Assembly: GCA_965231905.1 (NCBI GenBank)
Contig: CBDDOO010000001.1
Coordinates: forward strand, 558,001-622,000
Direction of reading: 5' to 3'
DNA from: G963663315 sp965231905
GTDB lineage: Bacteria > Pseudomonadota > Gammaproteobacteria > Arenicellales > Poriferihabitantaceae
Length of the DNA: 64,000 nt
The notes under the pieces were generated by a model, which ran no database searches, was not told where the DNA came from, and saw only the letters and a program-made list of their open reading frames with translations. The translations under genes and the position numbers were made by a program. This document shows positions 9,222 to 17,873 of the stretch, piece by piece (position 1 is the stretch's first letter; every line of letters starts with the position of its first letter).

Positions 9222-9396
9222 TTCCCTGGTAATCAGGCCAGATTACGAGGGAGGCGTGAGGGGCGCTCCGCTGTTTGACGGGTGAGAAACGATTTTCGTT
9301 TTTGCACCGAGGGGAAGTAAGGAACCCCTCACGCCAGTTTTCTGCTCCGAATAGATACAGGGGGAACTCAGTCCCGAATACAAGTGGGGAGCAGAA
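9222..9396 (+). ncRNA. Predicted IS110 bridge RNA in the element's left end
   Basis: Three consecutive foldable units fill the left end. The first is a 5' hairpin with outer arms at 9222-9226/9248-9252 and inner arms GTAATC/GATTAC. The second has an 11-bp stem GGCGTGAGGGG (9253-9263) with CCCCTCACGCC (9325-9335), enclosing an internal loop and an apical AAACGA/TCGTTT hairpin. The third has a 9-bp stem TTCTGCTCC (9340-9348) with GGAGCAGAA (9388-9396), enclosing an internal loop and a GGGA/TCCC hairpin. Two internal-loop stem-loops in this order are the target-binding and donor-binding loops of IS110 bridge RNAs. In the third, ATACAAGT (9378-9385) is complementary to the element's left donor end ACTTGTAT (9206-9213). 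The fold was made by eye. Confidence 0.7.
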
Positions 9397-9425
9397 TCTT
9401 CATTCTACCGTACAGGAGATAGAAA

Positions 9426-10376
9426 ATGAAAGATCCGATGAAAAAAGTCGCTGGCATTGATGTGGGCAAGAACCGTCTGGACGTGTGTTTGGATCGAGGT
9501 CTGGTTGAGGGTTTCGAGAATACCGCGCAGGGCATTGCGCGTCTGGTGAAGCGTCTGCACGCGGGGGGCGCTGAGCAGGTGGTGTTGGAGGCCAGTGGCG
9601 GATACGAACGATTTTTGCTGGAGGAGTTGCGGGCTGCAGGTATCCAGGCGAATCGGGTGCAGCCGTCGCGGGTGCGCGCTTTTGCCCATGCGCTCGGAGT
9701 GGGGGCCAAGACGGATGCGCTGGACGCTCGTTTGCTGTGCGTATATGGTCAAAGTCTGGAGTTGCCGGGTAACCCGTCGGTCTCTTTGGAAGTGCGGCAT
9801 TTGCGGGAACAGGTGGATCGTCGGGAACAGTTGATGGCACAACGGATTGAGGAGATGAATCGTTTGGAGAAGAATCCTCCGGCTTGGGTGCGGGACTCGT
9901 GCCGTCGTCACATGGCGTGGTTGAATCGGGAGATCCAACGCATCGACACGGCGCTGCGCTCGTTGCTCCAGGAAGGCGAGTTGGCCGAGCGAGCGGCTTT
10001 GTTGCGAAGTGTCAAAGGCGTTGGAGAAGTTACGGTAGGCGTGTTGTTGGCTCATTTGCCGGAATTGGGAGAAGGTTCTGGCAAGTCCTTGAGCGCTCTG
10101 GCGGGTTTGGCGCCGTGGGCGCGCGACAGTGGTCAGCATCAAGGCAAACGCAGCATTCGGGGTGGCCGCAAGGCGGTGCGCCGCGCGTTGTATATGTCAG
10201 CGCTGTCGTCGGTTCGTCACGACCCTGGGATGCGGAGTTTTTACCGGGGATTGCGGGATCGGGGCAAGCCGGGCAAGGTGGCCCTGGTGGCAGTGATGCG
10301 TAAGAGGTTGTTGCTTCTGCATGCAATTATCCGGAGAGGTACGCCGTGGGTGGAGACCCCAGCGCCAAGTCGGTAA
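9426..10376 (+). CDS. IS110-family transposase (bridge-RNA-guided recombinase)
   Basis: The 316-residue protein has the IS110 two-domain layout. The N-terminal RuvC-like DEDD domain shows GIDVGKNRLDV, VLEASGGYER and KTDALDARLL, supplying Asp, Glu and two Asp. The C-terminal Transposase_20 domain shows SVKGVGEVTVGVLL and the RGGRKAVRRALYMSAL helix with the expected serine. Recombination by this family is directed by an RNA transcribed from the element's non-coding end. An AGGAG ribosome-binding site at 9414-9418 supports ATG 9426; ATG 9438 (MKKVAGIDVG) is also possible. It reads opposite to the disrupted nurA. Confidence 0.95.
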   Translation: MKDPMKKVAGIDVGKNRLDVCLDRGLVEGFENTAQGIARLVKRLHAGGAEQVVLEASGGYERFLLEELRAAGIQANRVQPSRVRAFAHALGVGAKTDALDARLLCVYGQSLELPGNPSVSLEVRHLREQVDRREQLMAQRIEEMNRLEKNPPAWVRDSCRRHMAWLNREIQRIDTALRSLLQEGELAERAALLRSVKGVGEVTVGVLLAHLPELGEGSGKSLSALAGLAPWARDSGQHQGKRSIRGGRKAVRRALYMSALSSVRHDPGMRSFYRGLRDRGKPGKVALVAVMRKRLLLLHAIIRRGTPWVETPAPSR

Positions 10377-10395
10377 AAAAAACAATAAAATAGTG

Positions 10396-11082
10396 GACTT
10401 GGAACATAGATACTTCTCCGTGGGGCTCCCCATTGGGTCCGGCTTCGTTGAATCTCTCGTGAAACCGTAGCTGATCAGTACTGAATATCGGTCTGTCCAG
10501 ACCACAACAACAGTCAATCTGACCTTCAGAAGGGGCCAATTTTCTGCCACAATCTTCAAAATGTGGACACCTGAAAGTATTTATCCGCCCTGATACGAGA
10601 GCTTCATATGTTTCGAGTAGCGTTTCATGCCCAGATTGGACAATCTTCCCATGCAAGGCTTCAAAGACAGTAGTGCGGAAAAAATCACGGGGCTGAAGAC
10701 CATCCTCACGGATAATATTCCGGCCCGGCAAGACTGTTTGCAGGGTATGTGCGGAATCCATCTCATTGAACGCCTTTGGAGGGATGATCTTACCGCTTCC
10801 TCTGTCTTTCAGTTTACGCAGATCAATGTAGACCAGAGCGAGTTGAACCAGGCTGGCCTCTGCACCCGGAAATCCGTTCTTCAGAGTTTCTGTGATCAGT
10901 GACCCATCAATTGCAATCACTCGGTCAACGGGCACTTCAGTACGTGGAATTTCAGCAGGTGATAGTTGAGGTCCTCTTGACGGTTCTGTCGGCTTGATTC
11001 GACCAGAGAAGTCCTCAAAAATCTTACTTTGCTGGAGCGAAATTAATGCCTCTCCAGTTGTGCGCTGGCCTTTATACGGCAT
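10396..11082 (-). pseudogene. nurA: NurA nuclease, 5' part (gene split by IS110 element)
   Basis: This is the N-terminal 229 codons of the NurA-type nuclease. VIAIDGSLI, near residue 54, carries the first catalytic aspartate of the NurA fold, and a cysteine-rich patch (RCPHFEDCGRK, then DCCCG) precedes the insertion. The start is ATG at 11082, one base after the herA stop codon (TGA, 11084-11086). The open frame upstream of this ATG overlaps herA and is not used. Past 10396 the frame runs into IS110 sequence and stops after about 23 foreign codons. In archaea, NurA works with the HerA helicase to resect DNA ends; the adjacency here argues for the same partnership in a defence setting. Confidence 0.83.
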
Positions 11083-11083
11083 G

Positions 11084-12784
11084 TCATGATTCTCCTTCGA
11101 CCGAGAACAGATCAATCTGGACAGGTATCGTAAATGGATTCGAAAGTGTTCGCATGCGAACAAAACCAGGGTCTGTTATTGATTTGATCTGATAGGAGTA
11201 GTCTTCGAAATCGTAAAATTTTGAGATCGCGCGGACCTCATCGGAATTATTCAAGTGAGCGATGAACCAGTTGTCCGTGTTTTTCAGAATGGCAGGCATC
11301 ACAGACGAAGGCTCCTGGGTGGCGAGAACCATACCAATCCGGTACTTGGATCCTTCCTTGGCCGTGCGTGCCCAAATGGTCTTCAGTTCATCCTTGCCTC
11401 CTGCAGCTGGTAGAAGATTGTGGGCCTCTTCAAGATATACCATGATTGGCGGAGGTGGCTTGAGAGTGTCGTCCGATTCGAGTTGAGGATCAATGAAGTC
11501 TTGCTTCTGTCGGTTGAAAATTGCCCACAGAATTCTTTCGGCAGCATTCACATTTTGGTCAGGGTCGCCTGTAGATTGATCGAAAATCACAAGCTTTCCA
11601 GCTCGAAGATCCTCAACCACCTCTGCCGCATAGTCCTTGGTGGACTGTGGAGAGTGCTGGTGTATCAGGTTTCTGTATTGCCTGACACCATTAGGGTAAC
11701 TGTAGATTGCAAGCAGATTTCGGAGAGAGCCATCATCCCAGGGTCTTTCGTCATGATTCTTCCGATACTCCCTGTCAAAACCATTGTATCCGCTGCCCTT
11801 TTCCTCCATAAATTTAAGTAAGCCCTTGCACGCTTCAACAAAGGAGTCCCATGGGGGGTTTTCCTTGCCAAGTATTTCAGCCGCCGCTTCAACCTGATTT
11901 TTCGTTGCTTCATCAGTACAGTCGTTATTTTTCATCGTACCCCGAAGTTCCTTGCTGAACAGTCCCTTGATCCAAGGGCCAGAATCTGAAGCGGGAAATC
12001 CCGCTGCAGATAGTGTAGACCGATAGACCTCGACAATCCTTCGAAATCGTATCCGATCACCGTACTCATCCAATGATGTTGGAGCCTCAATGATCGTATC
12101 TCGAAACGATTTGATATAGTTTCGACTATCACTCTGCAATTGGTTGTCAATAATTGATTTGCCGACAATCAACTGATCCAGAGCCTGCTGTACTTGGGGT
12201 ATGTCTCCCCAGTCTGAAACGCGGGTGCCATAGAAATTGATTTTGACAATCTTCCGATGTGGATCATTCGGATGTTTGTTGAGCCCGTAGGTGGAAATTT
12301 CGTCTTCCCGACCTGTATTCTGCGCTTGTTCATGTACGGACTTGATGGAGCCACCATCCTGCACATTGTCGTTGGCGTATTCACCATTGGGATCGAAAAT
12401 CAACTGCCCCACTCTCGCATGTGGATTGTTTCGTCGAAGTAGATAAACTGCCTTGGCTGTAATCTTCATGGCATTGGATTTTCCGCCCCGACTCATGCCC
12501 CCGTAGAAGGTTCTACGTGATACGAAATCAACCGGATCAATCTGGACCGGAACATTGTCTACAGTTTCATCCACCCCAACTTCACTGGCCGCAAACCTGA
12601 CGCGACCTACCCGCAATTGACCGGTATTTCCAAGATCATCCGTGCCTGTGGTTTTCTGGAAATTGACGATCTTGGACAAAAGGTCTCCTACTGGCTTGTA
12701 AACCTTCATTCCTTTCCCAGAATAGTAATTCACCAGATCAGCGCCAAATGTGAATCCATACTTACCATCAGGATCAGCTTTCAT
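11084..12784 (-). pseudogene. herA: HerA-type ATPase/translocase, main part (downstream of an in-frame TGA)
   Basis: This 566-codon stretch has the HerA/FtsK ATPase core: Walker A GGMSRGGKS (near residue 95), Walker B VYLEEAHNLLP (near 448), and sensor-like RIGMVLATQEPSSV. The apparent start at 12784 falls inside a domain. Upstream in the same frame are eight more codons (CRVLGTFR), then TGA at 12809-12811, then the 143-codon stretch at 12812-13240. CRVLGTF is the usual end of the N-terminal HAS-barrel in this ATPase family. The two stretches are therefore read as one gene of about 718 codons carrying a nonsense codon. Restart at ATG 12784 would give a protein lacking most of the barrel. NurA follows 1 bp after the stop. 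Confidence 0.8.
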
Positions 12785-12808
12785 ACGAAATGTACCCAGA
12801 ACACGACA

Positions 12809-13240
12809 TCAATACCCCCCGAACGACAGATTATTACGGGTCCAATCGTCCACCCGGGTTGGATGATCCCAGGTTTCCCCGGAGTCTGTAGCCCTCATTC
12901 CAGCCTGAAATCTGTATTCTTCCATCTCACGGGCATTGGGCAATGGGCAATCTCCGATAATCCTCAGGAGAACAAGACAGGTCTCCTCATCTTCCGCCAG
13001 CGTGTCGTCATCGGAATCTGGATTCAGGCGACTGGCCACCAAAAACGATCCGTGCGGCAACCCACGAACCTTCTCCCGAGCATAATCATGCACAAGCACT
13101 TGGGCATCCTTATAGTTGATTGAAAGCAGGTCTCCGATGCACAAATCGGAGTCAAGCAGGTTTTGGAGAAATTGACCGGCATCAGTGGAACGGGTGGTCA
13201 CCAAGTCTTCGATGATCGAGCCCAGCAAATTATTATTCAT
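12809..13240 (-). pseudogene. herA: HerA-type ATPase, N-terminal HAS-barrel part ending at a premature TGA
   Basis: These 143 codons (ATG at 13240) are in the same frame as the ATPase stretch below and are separated from its first methionine only by TGA (12809-12811) and eight codons. The end NNLSFGGY runs straight into CRVLGTFR after the stop, which is the pattern of a single N-terminal barrel. No other domain is visible, and a stand-alone function is unlikely. A GAGGGAAAG ribosome-binding site precedes the ATG, so this is the true start of the herA-nurA-methyltransferase operon. The TGA is best read as a nonsense mutation. Programmed recoding cannot be ruled out from sequence alone, but nothing supports it. 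Confidence 0.7.
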
Positions 13241-13586
13241 GAATGCTTCTTTCCCTCAGTTTCAAAAGTTGTATAGGATGGCATCATCCCTGCTGTATTT
13301 CGTTGCATAGGGGATGGAAACTCACAGCCCGATAGGATTGTATTCTGATCTCGTGACCTTTCTCTATCTCAATTTACAGATATTTTCAACGGATTCAGCT
13401 TGAATGCGCTGCCTCCACTTACCGTCAAGTAAGGATATCAAGGGCAAGTCTGGACTGATTACTCTAAATTCGACCAACCCGAACAGTAAGGTCGTTGTGG
13501 TCGGAAATCCAAAAGTGTGTCACTCACCACGCCTGCCGGTCCTGCAAAGTGGTCACTCCTCTGGAAAATGGATTCTGGACTCTGTA
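13241..13586. other. Intergenic region upstream of herA
   Basis: About 346 bp without a gene separate the herA start from the end of the DUF1703 gene. On the minus strand a TATACA-like -10 lies about 35 bp before the herA ATG, so the herA operon promoter is probably here, though the -35 is weak. A short imperfect direct repeat, AGTGTGTCACTC and AGTGGTCACTC, lies near 13515-13560. Nothing else is recognised. Confidence 0.4.
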
Positions 13587-15176
13587 TCAGTCGCGTTTCG
13601 CTCGAATCCCCAGTAGATTCCGTTCAGTCCGCCCGAAAGCCATCGCCACATGGTGAATCGGCTTCCCCTGGTTTCGGTACTTCTCGCTATATCCCTTCTC
13701 CTGTATCTGCGCCATCGCCTGGTCCAGAGCGGCCTGTGCTCCTGCTTCACTCTCCACTACCTTGAATTCCATCACGAACACCTGACCGGCATGCAAAAGC
13801 ACCATGTCAGAGCGGCCATGGCTGGAGGTTTCTTCCACCCGCAGAACTGACCCAAGGGCCCTGAAAGTCATGTACAGAAGACTCGCATACCAGGATTCGT
13901 AACGGCTCAGGTCACCACGGTCATGCCACGGGTGCGGAATCCCCGAAAGCCAGGGCCGCAGCTCTTCGGCAAATCCCTCAAAATCCTGTCCGGCCAGCAA
14001 TCGAAGCAGTTCCTCTCCCTTCTTCGTGATGCGGTCGATACCCGTCACATGCCGCAGCAGTCCCCGGTTCAGACTCAACGCCACTTCATGATTCGGATAG
14101 TCCAACCGGTATTCGGTTAAGTCTCCCGACCGCTCCTTCCCGGTAATAGTCAGATAGCCCGTCTGGAACAGCAGGGCATCCATGTGGTAGCTCTCCACAT
14201 CGAACGTTGAAACCAGTTCCTTGTCCGCCGTGCGGTTTTGCAGTTCCATCGGGCTGATCCCCTTCCTGACCAGTTCCCGGTACAGGAAGGTCGGCGTGCC
14301 GGTCCGGAACCAGTAGGGCTCGAATTCCCGATCATCGAACAGCAGCAGCATATCGAACGGGTTGTAGACCTTCTCTTCACCCAGCCAACTGTAGCCGTTG
14401 TACCAGCGTTTGATCTCGTCCCGATCCAATCCCGGCAACTCCGGTGCGAACACCGTATCCAGGTCACGGTCCGTGTAGCCGCAGATGGTGGCGTACCTCG
14501 GATCCAGGCTGATGTTCTTCAGGTTGTTGAGGCCCGAGAACAGATTCACATTCGAGAACATGCTGATCCCGGTGATAAAGACAAACCGGATATGATGGGC
14601 GCTGCCCTTGATGATGCCGTAGAATCCTTTCAAGCAGTCCCGATTGGCCTTGGCCAGTTCCGGGTCTTCCAGCACATCCAGAATCGGCTTGTCGTACTCG
14701 TCGATCAGGACCACTACCTCATGACCGGTCTTATCATGAAGGCGGTCCAGCAGATCCAGAAAACGGTCCGGGCCGGAATTTTCCGCTGAACCTTGTTCCA
14801 GACCAAAATGCCGCTCGGTGATGGTCAACTGCATGTGAACATTCTTCTCCAGTGCTTCCAGACTGTTGTATTGGCTATCGAAGCTGATCCGCACCACCGG
14901 ATGCTTCCGGTCCGGGTTCCAGTCCCAGTGGTCGTGGATATCCAGTCCCCGGAACAATTCTTCGTTTCCTTCGAACAGTTCACGCAGGGTATCGAGCAGC
15001 AAACTCTTGCCGAACCGGCGTGGGCGGGACAGGAAGTAGTAGGAACCCCGATCGATCATCTGCCAAATCAGGGGGGTCTTGTCGACATAGTAACAGTTCC
15101 GCTCCCGGATATTGCGAAAGGTCTGGATTCCGATCGGAAGCCGGCGACGGATCATGTTTTTGTCCACTTTCATCAC
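13587..15176 (-). CDS. AAA-ATPase-like / PD-(D/E)XK nuclease-superfamily protein (DUF1703 type)
   Basis: This 529-residue protein has the two-part layout of a large, poorly characterised family. The N-terminal AAA-ATPase-like half begins LPIGIQTFRNIRE and has the P-loop SRPRRFGKSLLL (near residue 50) and a Walker B VVVLIDEYDKPI (near 160). The C-terminal PD-(D/E)XK half shows GRSDMVLLHAGQVFVMEFKV near residue 470, giving the Asp and Glu-x-Lys of a nuclease site. The family is found in many copies in some bacteria and its biological role is not settled; selfish or defence functions have been suggested. It sits at the pyrG end of the island and reads away from pyrG. Confidence 0.85.
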   Translation of the reverse strand: MMKVDKNMIRRRLPIGIQTFRNIRERNCYYVDKTPLIWQMIDRGSYYFLSRPRRFGKSLLLDTLRELFEGNEELFRGLDIHDHWDWNPDRKHPVVRISFDSQYNSLEALEKNVHMQLTITERHFGLEQGSAENSGPDRFLDLLDRLHDKTGHEVVVLIDEYDKPILDVLEDPELAKANRDCLKGFYGIIKGSAHHIRFVFITGISMFSNVNLFSGLNNLKNISLDPRYATICGYTDRDLDTVFAPELPGLDRDEIKRWYNGYSWLGEEKVYNPFDMLLLFDDREFEPYWFRTGTPTFLYRELVRKGISPMELQNRTADKELVSTFDVESYHMDALLFQTGYLTITGKERSGDLTEYRLDYPNHEVALSLNRGLLRHVTGIDRITKKGEELLRLLAGQDFEGFAEELRPWLSGIPHPWHDRGDLSRYESWYASLLYMTFRALGSVLRVEETSSHGRSDMVLLHAGQVFVMEFKVVESEAGAQAALDQAMAQIQEKGYSEKYRNQGKPIHHVAMAFGRTERNLLGIRAKRD

Positions 15177-15313
15177 CCGAACATCATAACACGGGGAACA
15201 TCAGGGTGAACCATGCCTGATCAATCAATTGATTAGTAGTCGGCTATTTGGTACTCTGCCCCTGCGATTTTGCCAACCACAAGGACCGAATCTTTGCGAC
15301 CTGCCTGCTGTTA

Positions 15314-16960
15314 ATGACCAAGTATATATTCGTTACAGGGGGTGTGGTTTCTTCACTGGGCAAGGGCATTGCCTCGGCTTCTCTCGGCAGCATTCTCGAA
15401 GCCCGGGGAATTGATGTCACCCTGCTGAAGCTGGACCCTTACATTAATGTGGACCCCGGCACAATGAGTCCGTTTCAACACGGCGAGGTGTTCGTCACGG
15501 AAGACGGCGCCGAAACCGACCTTGATCTGGGGCATTATGAAAGATTTGTCCGTACCACCATGAGCAAGGACAACAATTTCACCACCGGCCAGATTTATGA
15601 AAGGGTGATCAGCAAGGAGCGCAGGGGGGATTATCTGGGCGGCACCGTGCAGGTTATTCCTCATATTACCGACGAAATAAAATCATCCATCGTGGAAGGC
15701 GCCGGCGATGCGCAAATAGCGCTGGTCGAGATCGGAGGCACTGTCGGCGACATCGAATCACTGCCGTTTCTGGAAGCCATCCGGCAGATGCGGGTTGAAC
15801 ATGGCAGGCAGAATACCCTGTTTATTCACCTGACCCTGGTCCCGGAAATCCAGGTTGCGGGTGAAATCAAGACCAAACCGACCCAGCATTCGGTGAAGGA
15901 GATGAGGTCAATCGGTATACAGCCCGATATTTTGCTGTGCCGTGTACGCGAGGCCCTGCCGGATGACGCCCGCCGCAAAATCGCGTTGTTTACCAACGTA
16001 GAGGAGACAGCCGTTATTTCCGGGGTTGATGTGGATAATATTTATGATATTCCACAGTTATATGTCGAGCAGAAAATGGACCAGATCGTCACCCGGCAGT
16101 TGATGATTGACGCCGGTCCGCCCGATTTGTCTGAATGGCGGAAGGTCAGTAAAAATATCCGTAACCCGGTCAATAAAACCAGGATTTGTATGGTCGGCAA
16201 ATATATCAACCTCACAGAGTCCTACAAGTCACTCTCCGAGGCGCTGATTCATGCCGGCATTCACACTCTGACCGAAATCGACATCCACTATATAGACTCC
16301 ACCGCGCTGGAAGAAAACGGAACCGGGGCGTTGGCGGGCGCCGACGCCATCCTGGTGCCGGGGGGATTCGGAGAAAGAGGTATTGAAGGAATGATCCTGG
16401 CCGCGCAATATGCCCGCGTACATAAAATTCCCTATCTGGGTATTTGCCTGGGGATGCAGGTCGCGGTTATTGAATTCGCGCGCAACGTCATCGGTCTTCA
16501 TAAGGCGCACAGCACCGAATTCGACAGGAAGACTCCTGATCCGGTGATTGCCCTGATCACGGAATGGATTGATGATACCGGGAATCTTGAATTGAGGAAC
16601 GAGTCAACCGCGCTCGGTGGAACGATGCGGCTCGGGGCGCAGAACGTTCATCTGAAGGAAGGCGCCCGCTATCGACAGATTTATCAATCGGATGTAATAC
16701 GCGAGCGTCACCGGCACCGCTACGAATTCAACAACAATTACATGGACCGGTTTGCGCGGCATGGCCTGGTTTTTTCCGGGCTGTCCGGTAACGGGCTGGT
16801 GGAAATCATCGAACTTGCTGATCATCCGTGGTTTGTCGCCTGTCAGTTTCACCCGGAGTTCACCTCTTCGCCCAGGGACGGTCACAGAATGTTCAGCGAC
16901 TACGTCAAGGCGGGTCTCGATTATCAGAAGTCACGCTCCGATGCCCTGCCTCGACCATGA
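15314..16960 (+). CDS. pyrG: CTP synthase
   Basis: CTP synthase makes CTP from UTP using ATP and glutamine. The 548-residue protein has the N-terminal synthase domain (TKYIFVTGGVVSSLGKGI, DPYINVDPGTMSPFQHGEV) and a C-terminal class I glutamine amidotransferase domain with the nucleophile elbow YLGICLGMQ and the histidine-glutamate pair in CQFHPEF. ATG 15314 was chosen because TKYIF is the conserved N-terminus; the frame is open 22 codons further but that part is not conserved. It heads the pyrG-kdsA-eno-ftsB run, and its TGA overlaps the kdsA ATG. An AATCAATTGATT palindrome lies about 80 bp upstream. Confidence 0.98.
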   Translation: MTKYIFVTGGVVSSLGKGIASASLGSILEARGIDVTLLKLDPYINVDPGTMSPFQHGEVFVTEDGAETDLDLGHYERFVRTTMSKDNNFTTGQIYERVISKERRGDYLGGTVQVIPHITDEIKSSIVEGAGDAQIALVEIGGTVGDIESLPFLEAIRQMRVEHGRQNTLFIHLTLVPEIQVAGEIKTKPTQHSVKEMRSIGIQPDILLCRVREALPDDARRKIALFTNVEETAVISGVDVDNIYDIPQLYVEQKMDQIVTRQLMIDAGPPDLSEWRKVSKNIRNPVNKTRICMVGKYINLTESYKSLSEALIHAGIHTLTEIDIHYIDSTALEENGTGALAGADAILVPGGFGERGIEGMILAAQYARVHKIPYLGICLGMQVAVIEFARNVIGLHKAHSTEFDRKTPDPVIALITEWIDDTGNLELRNESTALGGTMRLGAQNVHLKEGARYRQIYQSDVIRERHRHRYEFNNNYMDRFARHGLVFSGLSGNGLVEIIELADHPWFVACQFHPEFTSSPRDGHRMFSDYVKAGLDYQKSRSDALPRP

Positions 16961-17775
16961 AGCTGCCTGATTTCAATGCCTCGGGACAGGGCCGCTTTTT
17001 CCTGATCGCCGGTCCCTGTGTAATCGAATCCGAGGCTATGGCGATGTCGACCGCCGCCAGGCTGAAAGAGATCACCGATCAGCTCGATATCCCGTTTGTC
17101 TACAAATCATCCTTTGACAAGGCGAACCGAACCTCGGCTGCGTCCCCGCGCGGACCGGGTCGTACCCAGGGGCTCGAAATCCTGCAAAAAGTAAGACAGG
17201 AACTGGATGTTCCGGTATTGACCGACGTTCACAGTGTCGATGATGTGGAACAGGCGGCTGCCAGTGTGGATGTGATCCAGACTCCGGCTTTCCTTTGTCG
17301 GCAAACCGACCTGATTCAGGCCGCCGCTCAGTCAGGTAAGCCGGTGAACATAAAAAAGGGACAGTTTCTTTCTCCCCACGAAATGCAGCATGTGATCAAC
17401 AAGGCGAAAACGGCCAGGCCGGGGGCGCAGATCATGGTTTGCGAACGAGGGTCGAGTTTTGGCTATCACAATCTGGTGGTTGATATGCGAAGCCTGGAAA
17501 TCATGAAAGGTATGCAGTGTCCGGTGGTATTTGACGCCACTCATTCGGTGCAGCTCCCGGGGGCGGGTCAAGGCAGGTCCGGCGGACAGAGGGAGTTTGT
17601 GCCGGTTCTGTCCAGGGCGGCCACGGCGGTTGGTATTCATGGCCTGTTCATGGAAACCCACCCGACTCCAGAGCGGGCATTCAGCGATGGTCCGAATGCC
17701 TGGCCACTCGACAAAATGCAACCCCTGTTGCTCAAGCTGATCGAAATCGACCGGGTCGCAAAGCGGCAGGTTTGA
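16957..17775 (+). CDS. kdsA: 3-deoxy-8-phosphooctulonate synthase (KDO-8-P synthase)
   Basis: KdsA condenses arabinose 5-phosphate with phosphoenolpyruvate to give KDO-8-phosphate for the inner core of lipopolysaccharide, so the organism is expected to make Gram-negative LPS. The 272-residue product shows FLIAGPCVIES, YKSSFDKANRTS, LTDVHS, KKGQFLSP and VVFDATHSVQLPG. The usual SFRGPG loop reads SPRGPGRTQG, a minor variant. The start is ATG 16957, four bases overlapping the pyrG stop (ATGA), which shows tight coupling. The longer open frame upstream lies inside pyrG and is not conserved. Confidence 0.96.
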   Translation: MKLPDFNASGQGRFFLIAGPCVIESEAMAMSTAARLKEITDQLDIPFVYKSSFDKANRTSAASPRGPGRTQGLEILQKVRQELDVPVLTDVHSVDDVEQAAASVDVIQTPAFLCRQTDLIQAAAQSGKPVNIKKGQFLSPHEMQHVINKAKTARPGAQIMVCERGSSFGYHNLVVDMRSLEIMKGMQCPVVFDATHSVQLPGAGQGRSGGQREFVPVLSRAATAVGIHGLFMETHPTPERAFSDGPNAWPLDKMQPLLLKLIEIDRVAKRQV

Positions 17776-17873
17776 GGACAATGCCGGATCAGGATAAGCG
17801 GCAGGATAATCAAATGCGTTACGCAGGGACAATCCCCCGTGGTTGTCCGTGAATAATCGACCGGGACAATAAC

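Larger units (their letters stand above)
9207..10397 (+). mobile_element. IS110-family insertion sequence in nurA
   Basis: A 1191-bp element lies antisense within nurA. Its ends are set by the repeated hexamer GACTTG (9205-9210 and 10396-10401), which contains the CT core used by IS110-group elements. Using the core once restores the nurA reading frame exactly. There are no terminal inverted repeats, as expected for the family. The layout is a long non-coding left end (about 219 bp), one transposase gene and a short right end of about 20 bp. This fits the IS110 subgroup rather than IS1111, where the long non-coding end lies downstream. The clean frame reconstruction suggests a recent insertion. 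Confidence 0.88.

Noticed and set aside
9405..10142. Long open frame antisense to the IS110 transposase
   Set aside because: It mirrors the transposase codon pattern and has no recognisable protein content.
12809..12811. TGA as selenocysteine or programmed readthrough in herA
   Set aside because: No selenocysteine insertion element or redox context is seen, and the neighbouring nurA is also broken, so simple decay is preferred.
12809..13240. Separate small gene upstream of herA
   Set aside because: Same frame as herA, eight codons from its first ATG, and the joined sequence forms one barrel domain. A broken herA explains it better.
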